Positions 19,776 through 28,073 of a DNA stretch of 64,000 nt are shown here, one piece after another; the first letter of the stretch is position 1, and every line of letters begins with the position of its first letter. Source of the stretch: CAVRUD01 sp963724285 (GTDB taxonomy: Bacteria; Chloroflexota; Chloroflexia; Thermomicrobiales; UBA6265). The stretch lies in contig CAVRUD010000005.1 in NCBI GenBank assembly GCA_963724285.1, positions 193,903 through 257,902 of the forward strand, in the 5' to 3' direction. The notes beneath the pieces were generated by a model that saw nothing but the letters and a program-made list of their open reading frames with translations, was not told the origin of the DNA and did not search any database. The position numbers were made by a program, and so were the translations under genes.

Positions 19776-20641
19776 AGCGTCTATCAAAACCGTGGAACCG
19801 GGCTTGCGGCGCGTGATGGGCATGAGCAAGCCCCTGGTCCCCGACGAACTGTGGGGCGGCGATCGAGCCGCTGTTGCCGACGGAGCCGCCGAAGCCCAAG
19901 GGCGGGCGGCCGCGTGTCCCCGACCGCGCCGGCCTGACCGGCATCGTATTCGTGCTCGCGAGCGGGCATGCCCTGGGAGGATGCTGCCCCAGGAGATGGG
20001 CTGCGGCTCGGGCATGACCTGCTGGCGGCGGCTGCGCGACTGGCAAGACGCCGGGGTGTGGGAGCGGTCTACACCGGGCCCTCCTGGAGCGGCTCGGGGC
20101 CGCCGACCGGATCGACTGGGATCGCGCGCTGCCTCGACAGCGCCTGCGTCCCGGCAAAAAGGGGGGCCAGCAGACCGGCCCGAACCCGACGGATCGCGGC
20201 CGCCCGGGCACGAAGCGCCACGTTGTGATCGACCGGCGCGGCACCCCGCTCGCCGCGCTCCTGACCGGCGCCAACCGCCACGACAGCATCCCGCTGCGCC
20301 GCCATCCTGGACGCCGATGCCCGCCGATCAAGCGGCCCTCCGGCCAGCGCCGCAAGCGCCCGGCGAAGCTGCACGCCGACAAGGCCTACGATTGCCCGCG
20401 CTGCCGCCGGGCAATGCCGCGGCGCGAGGCATCAAGCTGCGGATCGCCCGCCAGGGCGTCGACACCACCGCCCGGCTCGGCCGCCACCGCTGGGTGGTGG
20501 AGCGCACGTTCGCTTGGCTCGACCAGTTCCGCCGCTTGACCATCCGCTACGAACGCCGCGCCGACATCCATCTGGCCTTCCTCTCACCTCGGCTGTGCGC
20601 TCATCTGCCTCAACGCGACCAGACGGTTCTGTTAGGCGCTC
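19775..20641 (+). mobile_element. IS5-family insertion sequence
   Basis: 867 bp with inverted ends GAGCGTCTATCAAAACC (left) and the complement of GAGCGCCTAACAGAACC (right). A TTA triplet on each side (19772-19774 and 20642-20644) is a typical 3-bp IS5/IS427-group target duplication. It encodes one transposase. Similar ends occur in the short intergenic repeats elsewhere in this window, which suggests this IS type could mobilise them. Confidence 0.82.
19822..20634 (+). pseudogene. IS5-family transposase (several frameshifts)
   Basis: Starts MSKPLVPDELW, the usual IS5/IS427 opening. In successive frames it reads IEPLLPTEPPKPKGGRPRVP, GCGSGMTCWRRLRDWQDAG, HVVIDRRGTPLAALLTGANR (catalytic Asp region), LHADKAYDCPRCRRA (second Asp) and GRHRWVVERTFAWLDQFRRL with the Y-(2)-R-(3)-E-like signature region. 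The frame shifts at least four times between about 19850 and 20420. The expected end CALICLNATRRF stops at 20632-20634. It is inactive as read. Confidence 0.8.
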
Positions 20642-20831
20642 TTAGGCCGACAAGCCGGCCCCGGGTCGAGATATTCCGGCCGGCCCCGGATCGCGTCGCG
20701 CGCCACGAACATGAACGCGGCACGGAACCGTGTTGTCGTTCTTGATCAAAAAGTATAGAATCTCCAACCTCAACGGCGACCGGAGGTTGTCCAGGGGGAC
20801 GGCGTCGCGGTTCGCCACGGGAGGAGAGGCA

Positions 20832-21374
20832 ATGGCTATCCAGTTGCTGACCGACCAGCTCGCCACGACGATCGACGCGGTGCGCGCCGATCTGGGCCAG
20901 TCGACGGAAGCCCCGATCGTCACCTTCGCCGCCGACAGCTCGCTCGTCGACGGCTACCGCACCGAGGTTCGGATCCGGGAGTTCGGTCTGACCGTCGACG
21001 AGCCGCCTACCATCGGCGGCGGCGACACCGGACCGACGCCGGTGGAGTTGGTTCTGGCGGCGCTCGGCACCTGCCAGGAGATCGTCTACGCGACCTACGC
21101 GCGAGTCCTCGGCATTCCGCTGGACGGGGTGACGGTGCGGGCCGAGGGGCGGCTCGACCTGCGGGGGTTCTTCGGGGTCGGCGAGGTCCCGGCCGGTTTC
21201 CAGGACGTCTCGTTCGAGGTCGACGTCGACAGCCCCGCCGCGCCGGAGGAGGTCGCGCGGTTGGTAGGCATCGTCAACGCCCACTGCCCGGTGCTGGACA
21301 TCCTCCGTCAGCCCGTTACGGTCGCCGGCACCTACCGCCAGAACGGCCAACCCTTGACCGCCCCCATCGCCTAG
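20832..21374 (+). CDS. OsmC/Ohr family protein
   Basis: A 180-aa OsmC-like protein, probably a thiol peroxidase acting on organic hydroperoxides in the cytoplasm. The two expected redox cysteines are present, in ALGTCQEIVYATYARVLGI and NAHCPVLDIL. The N-terminal beta sheet includes VRIREFGLTVDEPPTIGG. ATG follows gggaggagag. It is a single gene just right of the insertion-sequence island, with intact codon use. Physiological substrate unknown. Confidence 0.88.
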   Translation: MAIQLLTDQLATTIDAVRADLGQSTEAPIVTFAADSSLVDGYRTEVRIREFGLTVDEPPTIGGGDTGPTPVELVLAALGTCQEIVYATYARVLGIPLDGVTVRAEGRLDLRGFFGVGEVPAGFQDVSFEVDVDSPAAPEEVARLVGIVNAHCPVLDILRQPVTVAGTYRQNGQPLTAPIA

Positions 21375-21561
21375 GGCTGCCCCGCGTCCGGGCAGACCAA
21401 CGGGCAAAGCCGAGGCCGCCCAGCTCGACGCCCTCGCCCGCGTCGAGATTGCTGGCGATGCCGTATACGTAGAGATGGCGCCGCTCCCCGCTGCACGCCT
21501 TGGCGCTCTTGTGCGACGCGCTACGGGCGCAGGGCCGAAGTTCCCTTGCTCGAACTCCAGG

Positions 21562-21590
21562 ATCTCGCCGCGTCGGCGACGCGGCGAGAT
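21562..21590. terminator. Perfect GC-rich hairpin in the 442-bp gap 21375-21816
   Basis: atctcgccgcgtc and gacgcggcgagat form a 13-bp perfect stem with a 3-nt loop, followed by agtcttt. It may terminate the OsmC gene although it lies 188 bp past the stop. The rest of the gap shows no convincing gene. One minus-strand stretch near 21430-21490 (HLYVYGIASNLDAGEGV) looks protein-like and may be a remnant. Confidence 0.45.
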
Positions 21591-21816
21591 AGTCTTTGCC
21601 GTGTCGGAGTATCCCGGTCTCGTCGTCATCCCCAGCGCACCGGCAATCTTCTCTCAATGTTCGGTGGGCTACGTGTTTACTGTCGAGCGCGGCGTTCCCG
21701 GCTTCCTGGTGATCCGAAGTCCATCTCGCTCCGTTCCAATTTGAATCAGCGCTTGAGCTTTCAGTGCCGGCACGGGCCGGCAGAGCTCACCTGCTGAAGC
21801 GACATGGAGGAGCACC

Positions 21817-22014
21817 ATGAAACGCCGACTGTTTTCCCTTTTCTTGGGTCTTGCCCTGATCGCGAGCTTCGGCTTCGTCTCGCCGCAAGGCTCCAGCGCC
21901 TCCAGCGGGTGCGCTGAGCTCGCGGACGCGGCGCTCTACCACATCGACCGCGGCAACCTCGACTACGCGTTCACCCTCGTAGGCTGGTGGTACGACAACG
22001 GTTGCAACAATTAG
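21817..22014 (+). CDS. Small secreted protein (65 aa)
   Basis: ATG follows a strong ggaggag site. The N-terminus MKRRLFSLFLGLALIASFGF is a classic signal peptide: positive start, hydrophobic core, probable cleavage after SSASS or near residue 28. The mature part is only about 35-37 residues, with two cysteines (GCAELADAAL and DNGCNN) that could form one disulfide. No family recognised. Its stop codon TAG overlaps the first base of an adjacent MITE-like repeat end, so the present C-terminus may have been set by that insertion. Confidence 0.7.
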   Translation: MKRRLFSLFLGLALIASFGFVSPQGSSASSGCAELADAALYHIDRGNLDYAFTLVGWWYDNGCNN

Positions 22015-22096
22015 AGCTTCTATCAAGACCCCTCGGCGGCGAACGCCAGGTTGAAACCTGGCGCTGAACCTACGAAGTCCCTCCGGGACTGAGCCG
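22014..22096. repeat. Partial MITE-like element
   Basis: After TTA (22011-22013) the left end GAGCTTCTATCAAGACC matches the family. The interior has the palindrome CGCCAGGTTGAAACCTGGCG and AGTCCCTCCGGGACTGAG. No right end is found before the coding-like stretch that follows, so the copy is truncated. Confidence 0.6.
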
Positions 22097-22261
22097 AACG
22101 GCGCGCCGCCCGCCGACGCCGAAGTCATCGTCTCGGGCGGGTCGGGCGACTCGGCGGCGCTCTGGTCTGAGCTGTCCGACCATACCAACGCCGACCAGAT
22201 CGGCGTCCTGCCGCTCGCAGCGGGCGACCTCTTTCGCGTGTTCAACGCAATAACGGATTAG
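22097..22261 (+). pseudogene. Possible 3' fragment of an interrupted gene
   Basis: An open stretch of 54 codons without a start codon, entering from the MITE-like repeat and ending at TAG 22259-22261. It has strongly coding-like third positions (nearly all G/C). The translation includes ADAEVIVSGGSGDSAALWSE and IGVLPLAAGDLFRVFNA. It could be the separated tail of the small secreted gene upstream or of another gene cut by the repeat. No family recognised. Confidence 0.35.
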
Positions 22262-22416
22262 CGCACGACCTAGACGAGAGCGCCTGGAGACCCTGCCGGG
22301 CGCTCTCTGTCTTTCCGCGGCATGCTGGGCACGTAGACAGAAGCACTCGTCGCGTCATACCGTTCCCGGGGACTTCCGCAACGTTCGGCGGCTCGCGTCC
22401 ACGTTCACAACACGCT

Positions 22417-23244
22417 CTAAGCGAATCCGTAGTCCCGGAGCGTGATCACCGCGGTCGCCGTGGACCACGATTTCCAGTGGTGAGCGTACGGCGTCGGCCA
22501 GCTTCCGTCGGCCTCCTGCTCCTCAGCCAGGCGCCTCAATTGCTCCCGGATCACGTCTTTGTTCAACCTGTCCGCAACCGGCCCGTTCGCGGGACCAGCG
22601 TGCTCGAAGAAGTGTCCCGGGTCTTCATAGCCGCCGCTCGACGCCCGGCGCGCGATGCCGCCGACCAATGCATCGAGGTAGGGCCCGTCGTTGACCTCGG
22701 GCACCCACGGGACGTACTCGGCGTACGGCAGCACCGCGTAGAACTCACCGGACTCCGCCTCTTCGGTCGACGCAAGCTGGTCAAACAGGCGCGCCACGCT
22801 TTGTTGAGTCGTGACTGTCCCCAATCCAAGTCTGGTCATGGCGCCCGCAAGGCACAGTGCCGGATTCAAGCTCGGAAAAGTCCAGCCCGCGAACCAGGGC
22901 GCCAGCGGATGCTCGGCCAGACCAGGCGGGAGCCGCCAGCAGCCGTCGTCATCCTGAGCGTTGACGAGCCATGACTCCAGCGCCTTGACCATGGGGAGCG
23001 AAATCGGCAGTGATGCGGACTCGATGACACGAAAGGCAAGGCGAGCGGCGAACGGCTGGCTCAACGGCGACGGGATATCGGGCTCGAATGCCTGGCCGAA
23101 TCCGCCATCCGGATTCTGATAGGCCACCAATTCCTGGATGAGTTCATCCTGCGACCCCTCTCCCAGGATCACGGCCAACCAGGCGGCATCGACCGAACGG
23201 CCGTGTTCGCGGAGATAGGTCAGCGCTCTGGTCTCTCTCGACAT
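22417..23244 (-). CDS. Prenyltransferase/squalene-cyclase-like toroid-fold protein
   Basis: 275 aa with repeated alpha-toroid signatures: AYQNPDGGFGQAFEPDIPSP near residue 40, AQDDDGCWRLPPG and EEQEADGSWPTPYAHHWKSW near the C-terminus. These are the QW-like repeats of the terpenoid cyclase/prenyltransferase superfamily. The cyclase acid motif DxDD is not seen, so catalysis is doubtful. It may be a substrate- or protein-binding toroid. ATG 23244 follows aggaggaac. The stop TAG overlaps a GAGCGTG repeat-end motif. The WYL regulator gene lies 86 bp upstream on the same strand, which suggests co-transcription. Confidence 0.75.
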   Translation of the reverse strand: MSRETRALTYLREHGRSVDAAWLAVILGEGSQDELIQELVAYQNPDGGFGQAFEPDIPSPLSQPFAARLAFRVIESASLPISLPMVKALESWLVNAQDDDGCWRLPPGLAEHPLAPWFAGWTFPSLNPALCLAGAMTRLGLGTVTTQQSVARLFDQLASTEEAESGEFYAVLPYAEYVPWVPEVNDGPYLDALVGGIARRASSGGYEDPGHFFEHAGPANGPVADRLNKDVIREQLRRLAEEQEADGSWPTPYAHHWKSWSTATAVITLRDYGFA

Positions 23245-23330
23245 TGCAGTTCCTCCTGATCGATCCAAGCGACATCGATAGATAAGAGCATGCCAGCCCC
23301 CTGGTGACACCGGGATGTCATCAACGTCGA

Positions 23331-24275
23331 TCAGCCTTCCAAGGAGTAGCGATTCAGGGCCTCCTGGATCAACGTGCGCACACGCTGGCGGAACTCGGGC
23401 GGGGCGATGGCCTCCGCCTCTGGGCCGAAAGCGTAGACAAGGCGGGCATAGAAGGGATGTTCCTCCGGCGGACAGCGAAATCGTACTTCCCAGGTCCCGT
23501 CGCCACGATCGCGAAGGTGGTCGGCCCAGCCACGCTCATCCTCCGCCCGGCGCATGCCGGCATACGTGAGGTAGATTAGGAGTTCGGGGTAGCTAGGATC
23601 GTCATATGGCCTGGTTGGATGCGGATCAATCTCTTGGGTCTCTGCTTCAGCAATCGGCTCGGGGCAGGGCTGGAGATCGACAAAGCGATCGACGCGGAAG
23701 CGACGCTGCCCGATTTTGCCCGCAACGAGCGCCGTGCAGTACCACCGACCCTCTTCGAAGAAAAGGTTCACCGGCCACAGCACCTGGACCGCGACACGGC
23801 GTTCCGACTGGTACGTGCCGGTCACCCAGATACCCCGTTCGATCGCATCGCGCAGGGTAGCGAAGATCGACCGCTCGACCGCACGGGCGGGCGGCGAGAC
23901 GCTAACCGCGGCCAGCTCGCGGGCAACCAGGCCCGCGAGGTCCGGCTGCAAGACCGCCCGGAGTTTCTCTTCGGCCGAGACGCGTTCGGGCGCGAGCGGT
24001 GCGCCAGCATCCCCAAATGCCTGCAATCCACCCAGGAGCGCGGAGGCTTCGGCGGCGGTTAGTTGAAGAGGAGCAAGCCAGTACCCGTCCGCGATCTCGA
24101 CCCCGCCGCCCGTTCCCGCAGTCGTGATCAGCGGTACCCCGATCTCGGAGAGCGCGCCGATGTCGCGCAGGATGGTCCGGCGCGACACCTCGAACCTGTC
24201 CGCCAGCTCCTGCACGGTGCGGCGACCGCCCCGGAGCGCCAGGATGATGCCGGTCAGCCGATCGGTCCGATTCAC
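23331..24275 (-). CDS. YafY-type HTH/WYL-domain transcriptional regulator
   Basis: 314 aa. The N-terminal winged helix reads NRTDRLTGIILALRGGRRTV, then ELADRFEVSRRTILRDIGAL, an HTH_11-type DeoR-like fold. The middle and C-terminal parts form the WYL domain, with the effector-binding segment VNLFFEEGRWYCTALVAGK and RRFRVDRFVDL, then a WCX extension (VRFRCPPEEHPFYARLVYAF). Such regulators respond to nucleotides or single-stranded nucleic acid. It lies upstream of, and in line with, the toroid-fold gene, which it may control together with itself. Confidence 0.87.
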   Translation of the reverse strand: MNRTDRLTGIILALRGGRRTVQELADRFEVSRRTILRDIGALSEIGVPLITTAGTGGGVEIADGYWLAPLQLTAAEASALLGGLQAFGDAGAPLAPERVSAEEKLRAVLQPDLAGLVARELAAVSVSPPARAVERSIFATLRDAIERGIWVTGTYQSERRVAVQVLWPVNLFFEEGRWYCTALVAGKIGQRRFRVDRFVDLQPCPEPIAEAETQEIDPHPTRPYDDPSYPELLIYLTYAGMRRAEDERGWADHLRDRGDGTWEVRFRCPPEEHPFYARLVYAFGPEAEAIAPPEFRQRVRTLIQEALNRYSLEG

Positions 24276-24584
24276 CGTCTTCGCACCGCTGGAAACTCGC
24301 TCATCTCACAGAATCGAGAGCCGGAGGTCACAACCAAGTATAATTTGGATAGCCAGTCGATCGGTTGGTTTTCGGCTGGAACTGGACAATGATGTCCGCA
24401 CACATATCGGAGAATCCCTATTTCTCGCCGAAAGAGACTCAATCAAGCACCCGAGGTCGATGCGACCGAAGGTACGATCCTCGACGAACGCTTTGACGGT
24501 TCGGTTGAAGGAACAGACGGGTTCGACGCGGATGACGACGGGTCACACGGTTCGACCCGCGGCCCGCTGACGACGAAATCCCCG

Positions 24585-25973
24585 GTGGAGAACGCGCTGC
24601 TGGTCGCCATCGATCGGCCGGGCACGTCCTGGGCTGTGCGCGACTCCCTGGAGGAACTCGCTCGCCTGGCCGAATCGGCTGGGGTCGAGGTCGTCGGCTC
24701 AGTGACGCAAAAGCTGGCGCACCCACTTGCTGGGACCTACCTGGGCAAGGGTAAGCTGCAGGAGGTCAAGGACCTTCGGGCGGAACTGAACTACGACCTG
24801 GTGATTTTCGACGAAGAGCTCAATCCGAACCAGCAGCGCAACCTGGAGAAAGTGCTCGACGTCAAAATTATCGACCGGACGGCCCTCATCCTCGACGTCT
24901 TCGCCCGTCGGGCCCAGACGCACGAGGGGCGCCTCCAGGTCGAACTGGCCCAACTGCAGTACCGCCTCCCGCGCCTGACGCGAATGTGGACCCACCTCTC
25001 CCGGCAAAGCGTCGGCGGTGTCGGTCTGCGTGGTCCTGGTGAAACGCAGCTCGAAGCCGACCGGCGAGAGTCGATGTCGCGCATCACCCACCTGAAGCGG
25101 GAGTTGAGCGACGTCCACACCCACCGCCAGCTGTACCGGGATGCCCGCCGGGACAAGCCGGTGCCGGTCGTCGCGCTCGTCGGCTACACCAATGCCGGCA
25201 AGAGCACGCTCCTCAATACGCTCACTGGAGCGGAGGTCCTGGCCGAGGACAAGCTCTTCGCCACATTGGATCCGACGACACGGCGAATTCGCCTGCTCAG
25301 CGGTCGCGAGGTGCTGCTGACCGACACGGTCGGTTTCATCAACAACCTGCCGACGCTGCTGATTGCGGCGTTCCGGGCGACGCTCGAGGAGGTGAACGAG
25401 GCGACGGTCCTCGTCCACGTGCTCGACGTGACCCATGAGAATGCGCTCGATCAGGCGAAAACGGTCAACAGCATCCTGGAAGAGCTCGGCGCCGACGACA
25501 AGCCGACGATCATTGCTCTGAACAAGGTCGACGCGCTGCCCGATCCGAACACGTCCGCGGACGAAATTGCGGCGGACCTCGGGCTGGTTCTCGACGACTC
25601 CGTCGAGGTGGTGGCGATCTCGGCCCAGGAGCGCCTAGGGCTCGACGACCTGCTCGCGGTGATCGAGCGGACGTTGGAGATCGACGCACGCTTCGTTCCG
25701 GTCAGGGTGAACGCGCCGTTCGACCGTGGAGATGTCATCGCCCTCTTCCACCGAATTGGACGCGTCGAGGATGTCACCTTCGATGAATCCGGAACCTGTG
25801 CGCTGGGGTTCCTGCCGGAAGCCCAGATTGGACGGTTTGGCTCCTTTGCCACCCGCTTGGGCGGCGTGCCCGAGGACCTGAGCGACGATCCCGAGCACCT
25901 TGCGATCGAGTCGGTTGCGTTTGCCACGGACATGGCGCCCCCGGCGCAGCGGCAGACGATCATCGCATCCTGA
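24585..25973 (+). CDS. hflX: GTPase HflX (ribosome-associated)
   Basis: 462 aa. The N-terminal glycine-rich HflX domain has AGTYLGKGKLQEVKDL and the signature FDEELNPNQQRNLEK. The middle helical linker holds LSRQSVGGVGLRGPGETQLE. The G domain has G1 GYTNAGKST, G3 DTVGFI and G4 NKVD. HflX splits and rescues stalled ribosomes. GTG 24585 is the only in-frame start: the frame is open back to about 24391 with an acidic, low-complexity stretch but no ATG/GTG/TTG. A longer N-terminus with a sequence error upstream is possible. No clear ribosome binding site is seen. Confidence 0.93.
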   Translation: MENALLVAIDRPGTSWAVRDSLEELARLAESAGVEVVGSVTQKLAHPLAGTYLGKGKLQEVKDLRAELNYDLVIFDEELNPNQQRNLEKVLDVKIIDRTALILDVFARRAQTHEGRLQVELAQLQYRLPRLTRMWTHLSRQSVGGVGLRGPGETQLEADRRESMSRITHLKRELSDVHTHRQLYRDARRDKPVPVVALVGYTNAGKSTLLNTLTGAEVLAEDKLFATLDPTTRRIRLLSGREVLLTDTVGFINNLPTLLIAAFRATLEEVNEATVLVHVLDVTHENALDQAKTVNSILEELGADDKPTIIALNKVDALPDPNTSADEIAADLGLVLDDSVEVVAISAQERLGLDDLLAVIERTLEIDARFVPVRVNAPFDRGDVIALFHRIGRVEDVTFDESGTCALGFLPEAQIGRFGSFATRLGGVPEDLSDDPEHLAIESVAFATDMAPPAQRQTIIAS

Positions 25974-25986
25974 TCGAACCACAGAA

Positions 25987-26030
25987 AAACGACAGCCGCC
26001 CCGGATGCAACTCCGGGGCGGCTGTCGTTT
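25987..26030. terminator. Bidirectional hairpin terminator between hflX and purM
   Basis: A perfect 19-bp stem (aaacgacagccgccccgga with its complement) and a 6-nt loop. An A-run on the left and TTT on the right allow termination of hflX. It directly follows the hflX stop. Confidence 0.8.
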
Positions 26031-26109
26031 GTCCAGTCGCTCTCTCCTATACTTGAACGTACAGTGCCACCCCACCTGTCGCAGCGCACAAGACGATGGA
26101 GTATCCAGC

Positions 26110-27183
26110 GTGTCCAACGGTTCCAATGGGCTGACCTATCAGCAGGCGGGCGTCAACATCGCGGCGGCGACGGCAGCGGTCGACCGAATCAAGCAGCACG
26201 CCGCGGCCACGCTTGGCGACGCCGGGCAACCACTTGGCCACTTCGGCGGGATGTACCGTTTACCGGCGGGTCCCGACCGTTTGCTGGTGGCAAGCGCCGA
26301 CGGGGTCGGCACCAAGCTGAAGTTGGCCTTTGTGCTTGGCGGCAGCGCCCACGCCCGCGTTGGCGCCGACATCGTCAACCACTGCGTCGGGGATATCCTC
26401 GCGCTTGGCGCGAGGCCGCTGTTCTTTCTCGACTACATCGCGCTCGGAAAGCTCGTGCCGGAGACGGTCGAATCGATCGTGGCGGGCATGGCGTCCGCCT
26501 GCCGCGACGCCGGGATGGCCCTGATCGGCGGCGAGACCGCCGAAATGCCGGGGATGTACGCCGACGGCGAGTACGATATCGCCGGATTCATCGTGGGCGA
26601 GGTCGCACCTGACGCTGTGGTCGACGGTTCAAGCATCGAACCCGGCGATCTGCTCCTCGGCTTGCCCGGGGTCGGCCTCCACACGAACGGCTACAGCCTG
26701 GCCCGGCGCATCGTCGGCCTGACCGGTGACCACACCCGCGACCGTGAGCTGCTGGATGCGCCATTTCCAGGTGGCGATGGCGTGTCGGTCGGCGATGCGC
26801 TGATGCAGCCGCATCCGTCATACGTACCAATGGTTCGACCGCTCATTGACGCCGGCATTGTCCGCGGAATGGCGCACATTACCGGCGGTGGACTGGTCGA
26901 CAACGTACCTCGAATGCTGCGGCCCGGCCTTCACGCCGAGGTTGATCCAGACACCTGGACGGTGCCGCCTATCTTCCCCTACCTCGTCAACAAGGGAGGT
27001 CTCGCCCTCTCGGAGCAGTACCAGGTTTTCAACATGGGGATCGGTTACGTGGTCGCCATCAACCCAGGCGATTTGGACCTGGCGAAGAGCCTCGCTCCCT
27101 CGGCCCTAGAAATCGGCCAGGTAGTGGCCGGTGAATCCGAACGTGCTCCTCATGTTATCGGCCTCGGACGTAATTCCCCGTGA
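26110..27183 (+). CDS. purM: Phosphoribosylformylglycinamidine cyclo-ligase (AIR synthase)
   Basis: 357-aa enzyme of de novo purine synthesis, ATP-dependent closure of FGAM to AIR. Conserved blocks: LTYQQAGVNIAAATAAVDRI, the segment LVASADGVGTKLKLA, DIVNHCVGDILALGARPLFF, GGETAEMPGMY, GLHTNGYSLAR, HITGGGLVDNVPRML and FNMGIGYV. GTG 26110 was chosen from homology; it follows tggagtatcc. It lies alone between hflX and the MglA-like gene, with no other pur genes nearby. Confidence 0.95.
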   Translation: MSNGSNGLTYQQAGVNIAAATAAVDRIKQHAAATLGDAGQPLGHFGGMYRLPAGPDRLLVASADGVGTKLKLAFVLGGSAHARVGADIVNHCVGDILALGARPLFFLDYIALGKLVPETVESIVAGMASACRDAGMALIGGETAEMPGMYADGEYDIAGFIVGEVAPDAVVDGSSIEPGDLLLGLPGVGLHTNGYSLARRIVGLTGDHTRDRELLDAPFPGGDGVSVGDALMQPHPSYVPMVRPLIDAGIVRGMAHITGGGLVDNVPRMLRPGLHAEVDPDTWTVPPIFPYLVNKGGLALSEQYQVFNMGIGYVVAINPGDLDLAKSLAPSALEIGQVVAGESERAPHVIGLGRNSP

Positions 27184-27267
27184 TTGCTCGAACAGGACAG
27201 ACGAGCCTGAGCGACCCGACGTTTTTCCTCATGATGTCCATCGAGCCAACGAGTCCACGGTCCGAAG

Positions 27268-27843
27268 ATGGCACTAATCGATTTTGACGCCCGGCTGGTC
27301 CGCGCCAAGATCGTCTACTTCGGTCCCGGACTGGGCGGCAAGACGACAAATCTCAAAGTTCTCCACGACCGCCTTCCGGCCGACGCCAGGAGTGAGATGG
27401 TCTCGATCGATGCCGGGAGCGAACGCACCCTCTTCTTCGACTTGCTCCCCCTCGATCTCGGTACCATTCAGGGCTACTCGTTCCGCTTTCAGCTCTATTC
27501 CGTGCCGGGTCACACCCAATACAGCAAGACCCGGCTGGCCGTGTTGTCCGGGGCCGACGGCACCGTGTTCGTGGCCGACGCGAGTGCCGCTTCCCAGACA
27601 GAAAACCGGCGCAGCCTGGACGAGTTGACCGAAGCTATGCTGCGCCAAAACCGCCCCATCGAGACCTTCCCGCTTGTCCTCCAGTACAACAAGACCGATC
27701 TACCCGATGCGCTTCCAGAAGCCGAACTGGACAGCCTGCTCAATCCGGCCGGACGGACCAGATTCTCAGCCGTCGCCACTCAGGGAATCGGCGTCTTCGA
27801 GACCCTAAGCGCCATCTGCCGGCTGGTCGTCCGGAACCTCTAG
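27268..27843 (+). CDS. MglA-like small Ras-type GTPase
   Basis: 191 aa. P-loop YFGPGLGGKTTN and switch/G3 region LYSVPGHTQYSKTR. G4 is YNKTDLPD (NKxD). This is the bacterial MglA/Arf-like family, in which PGHxxY replaces the usual DxxG. In Myxococcus MglA sets cell polarity. In non-motile bacteria the role is unknown. No MglB/roadblock partner gene is adjacent. It starts 84 bp after purM and may be co-transcribed. Confidence 0.88.
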   Translation: MALIDFDARLVRAKIVYFGPGLGGKTTNLKVLHDRLPADARSEMVSIDAGSERTLFFDLLPLDLGTIQGYSFRFQLYSVPGHTQYSKTRLAVLSGADGTVFVADASAASQTENRRSLDELTEAMLRQNRPIETFPLVLQYNKTDLPDALPEAELDSLLNPAGRTRFSAVATQGIGVFETLSAICRLVVRNL

Positions 27844-28073
27844 CCCATATCCAACGTCTCTTCACGCATCGTGACGCACGCGGGGGTTTCACCTCGTGTG
27901 AGCATCGCTGTGCCCACGGAGAGCGCTCCAAACTATGCGGCGAAACGGAACCGAACCTCCCTGCGTTAGGAACCTATGAACGAGGGGGCGGCCTTCGGAA
28001 CCCGGGACCCGAACGGACCGCCGCCCGTATTCACCCATGCCTCATCACACCATTGCACCGCGGAGGATGCCGA

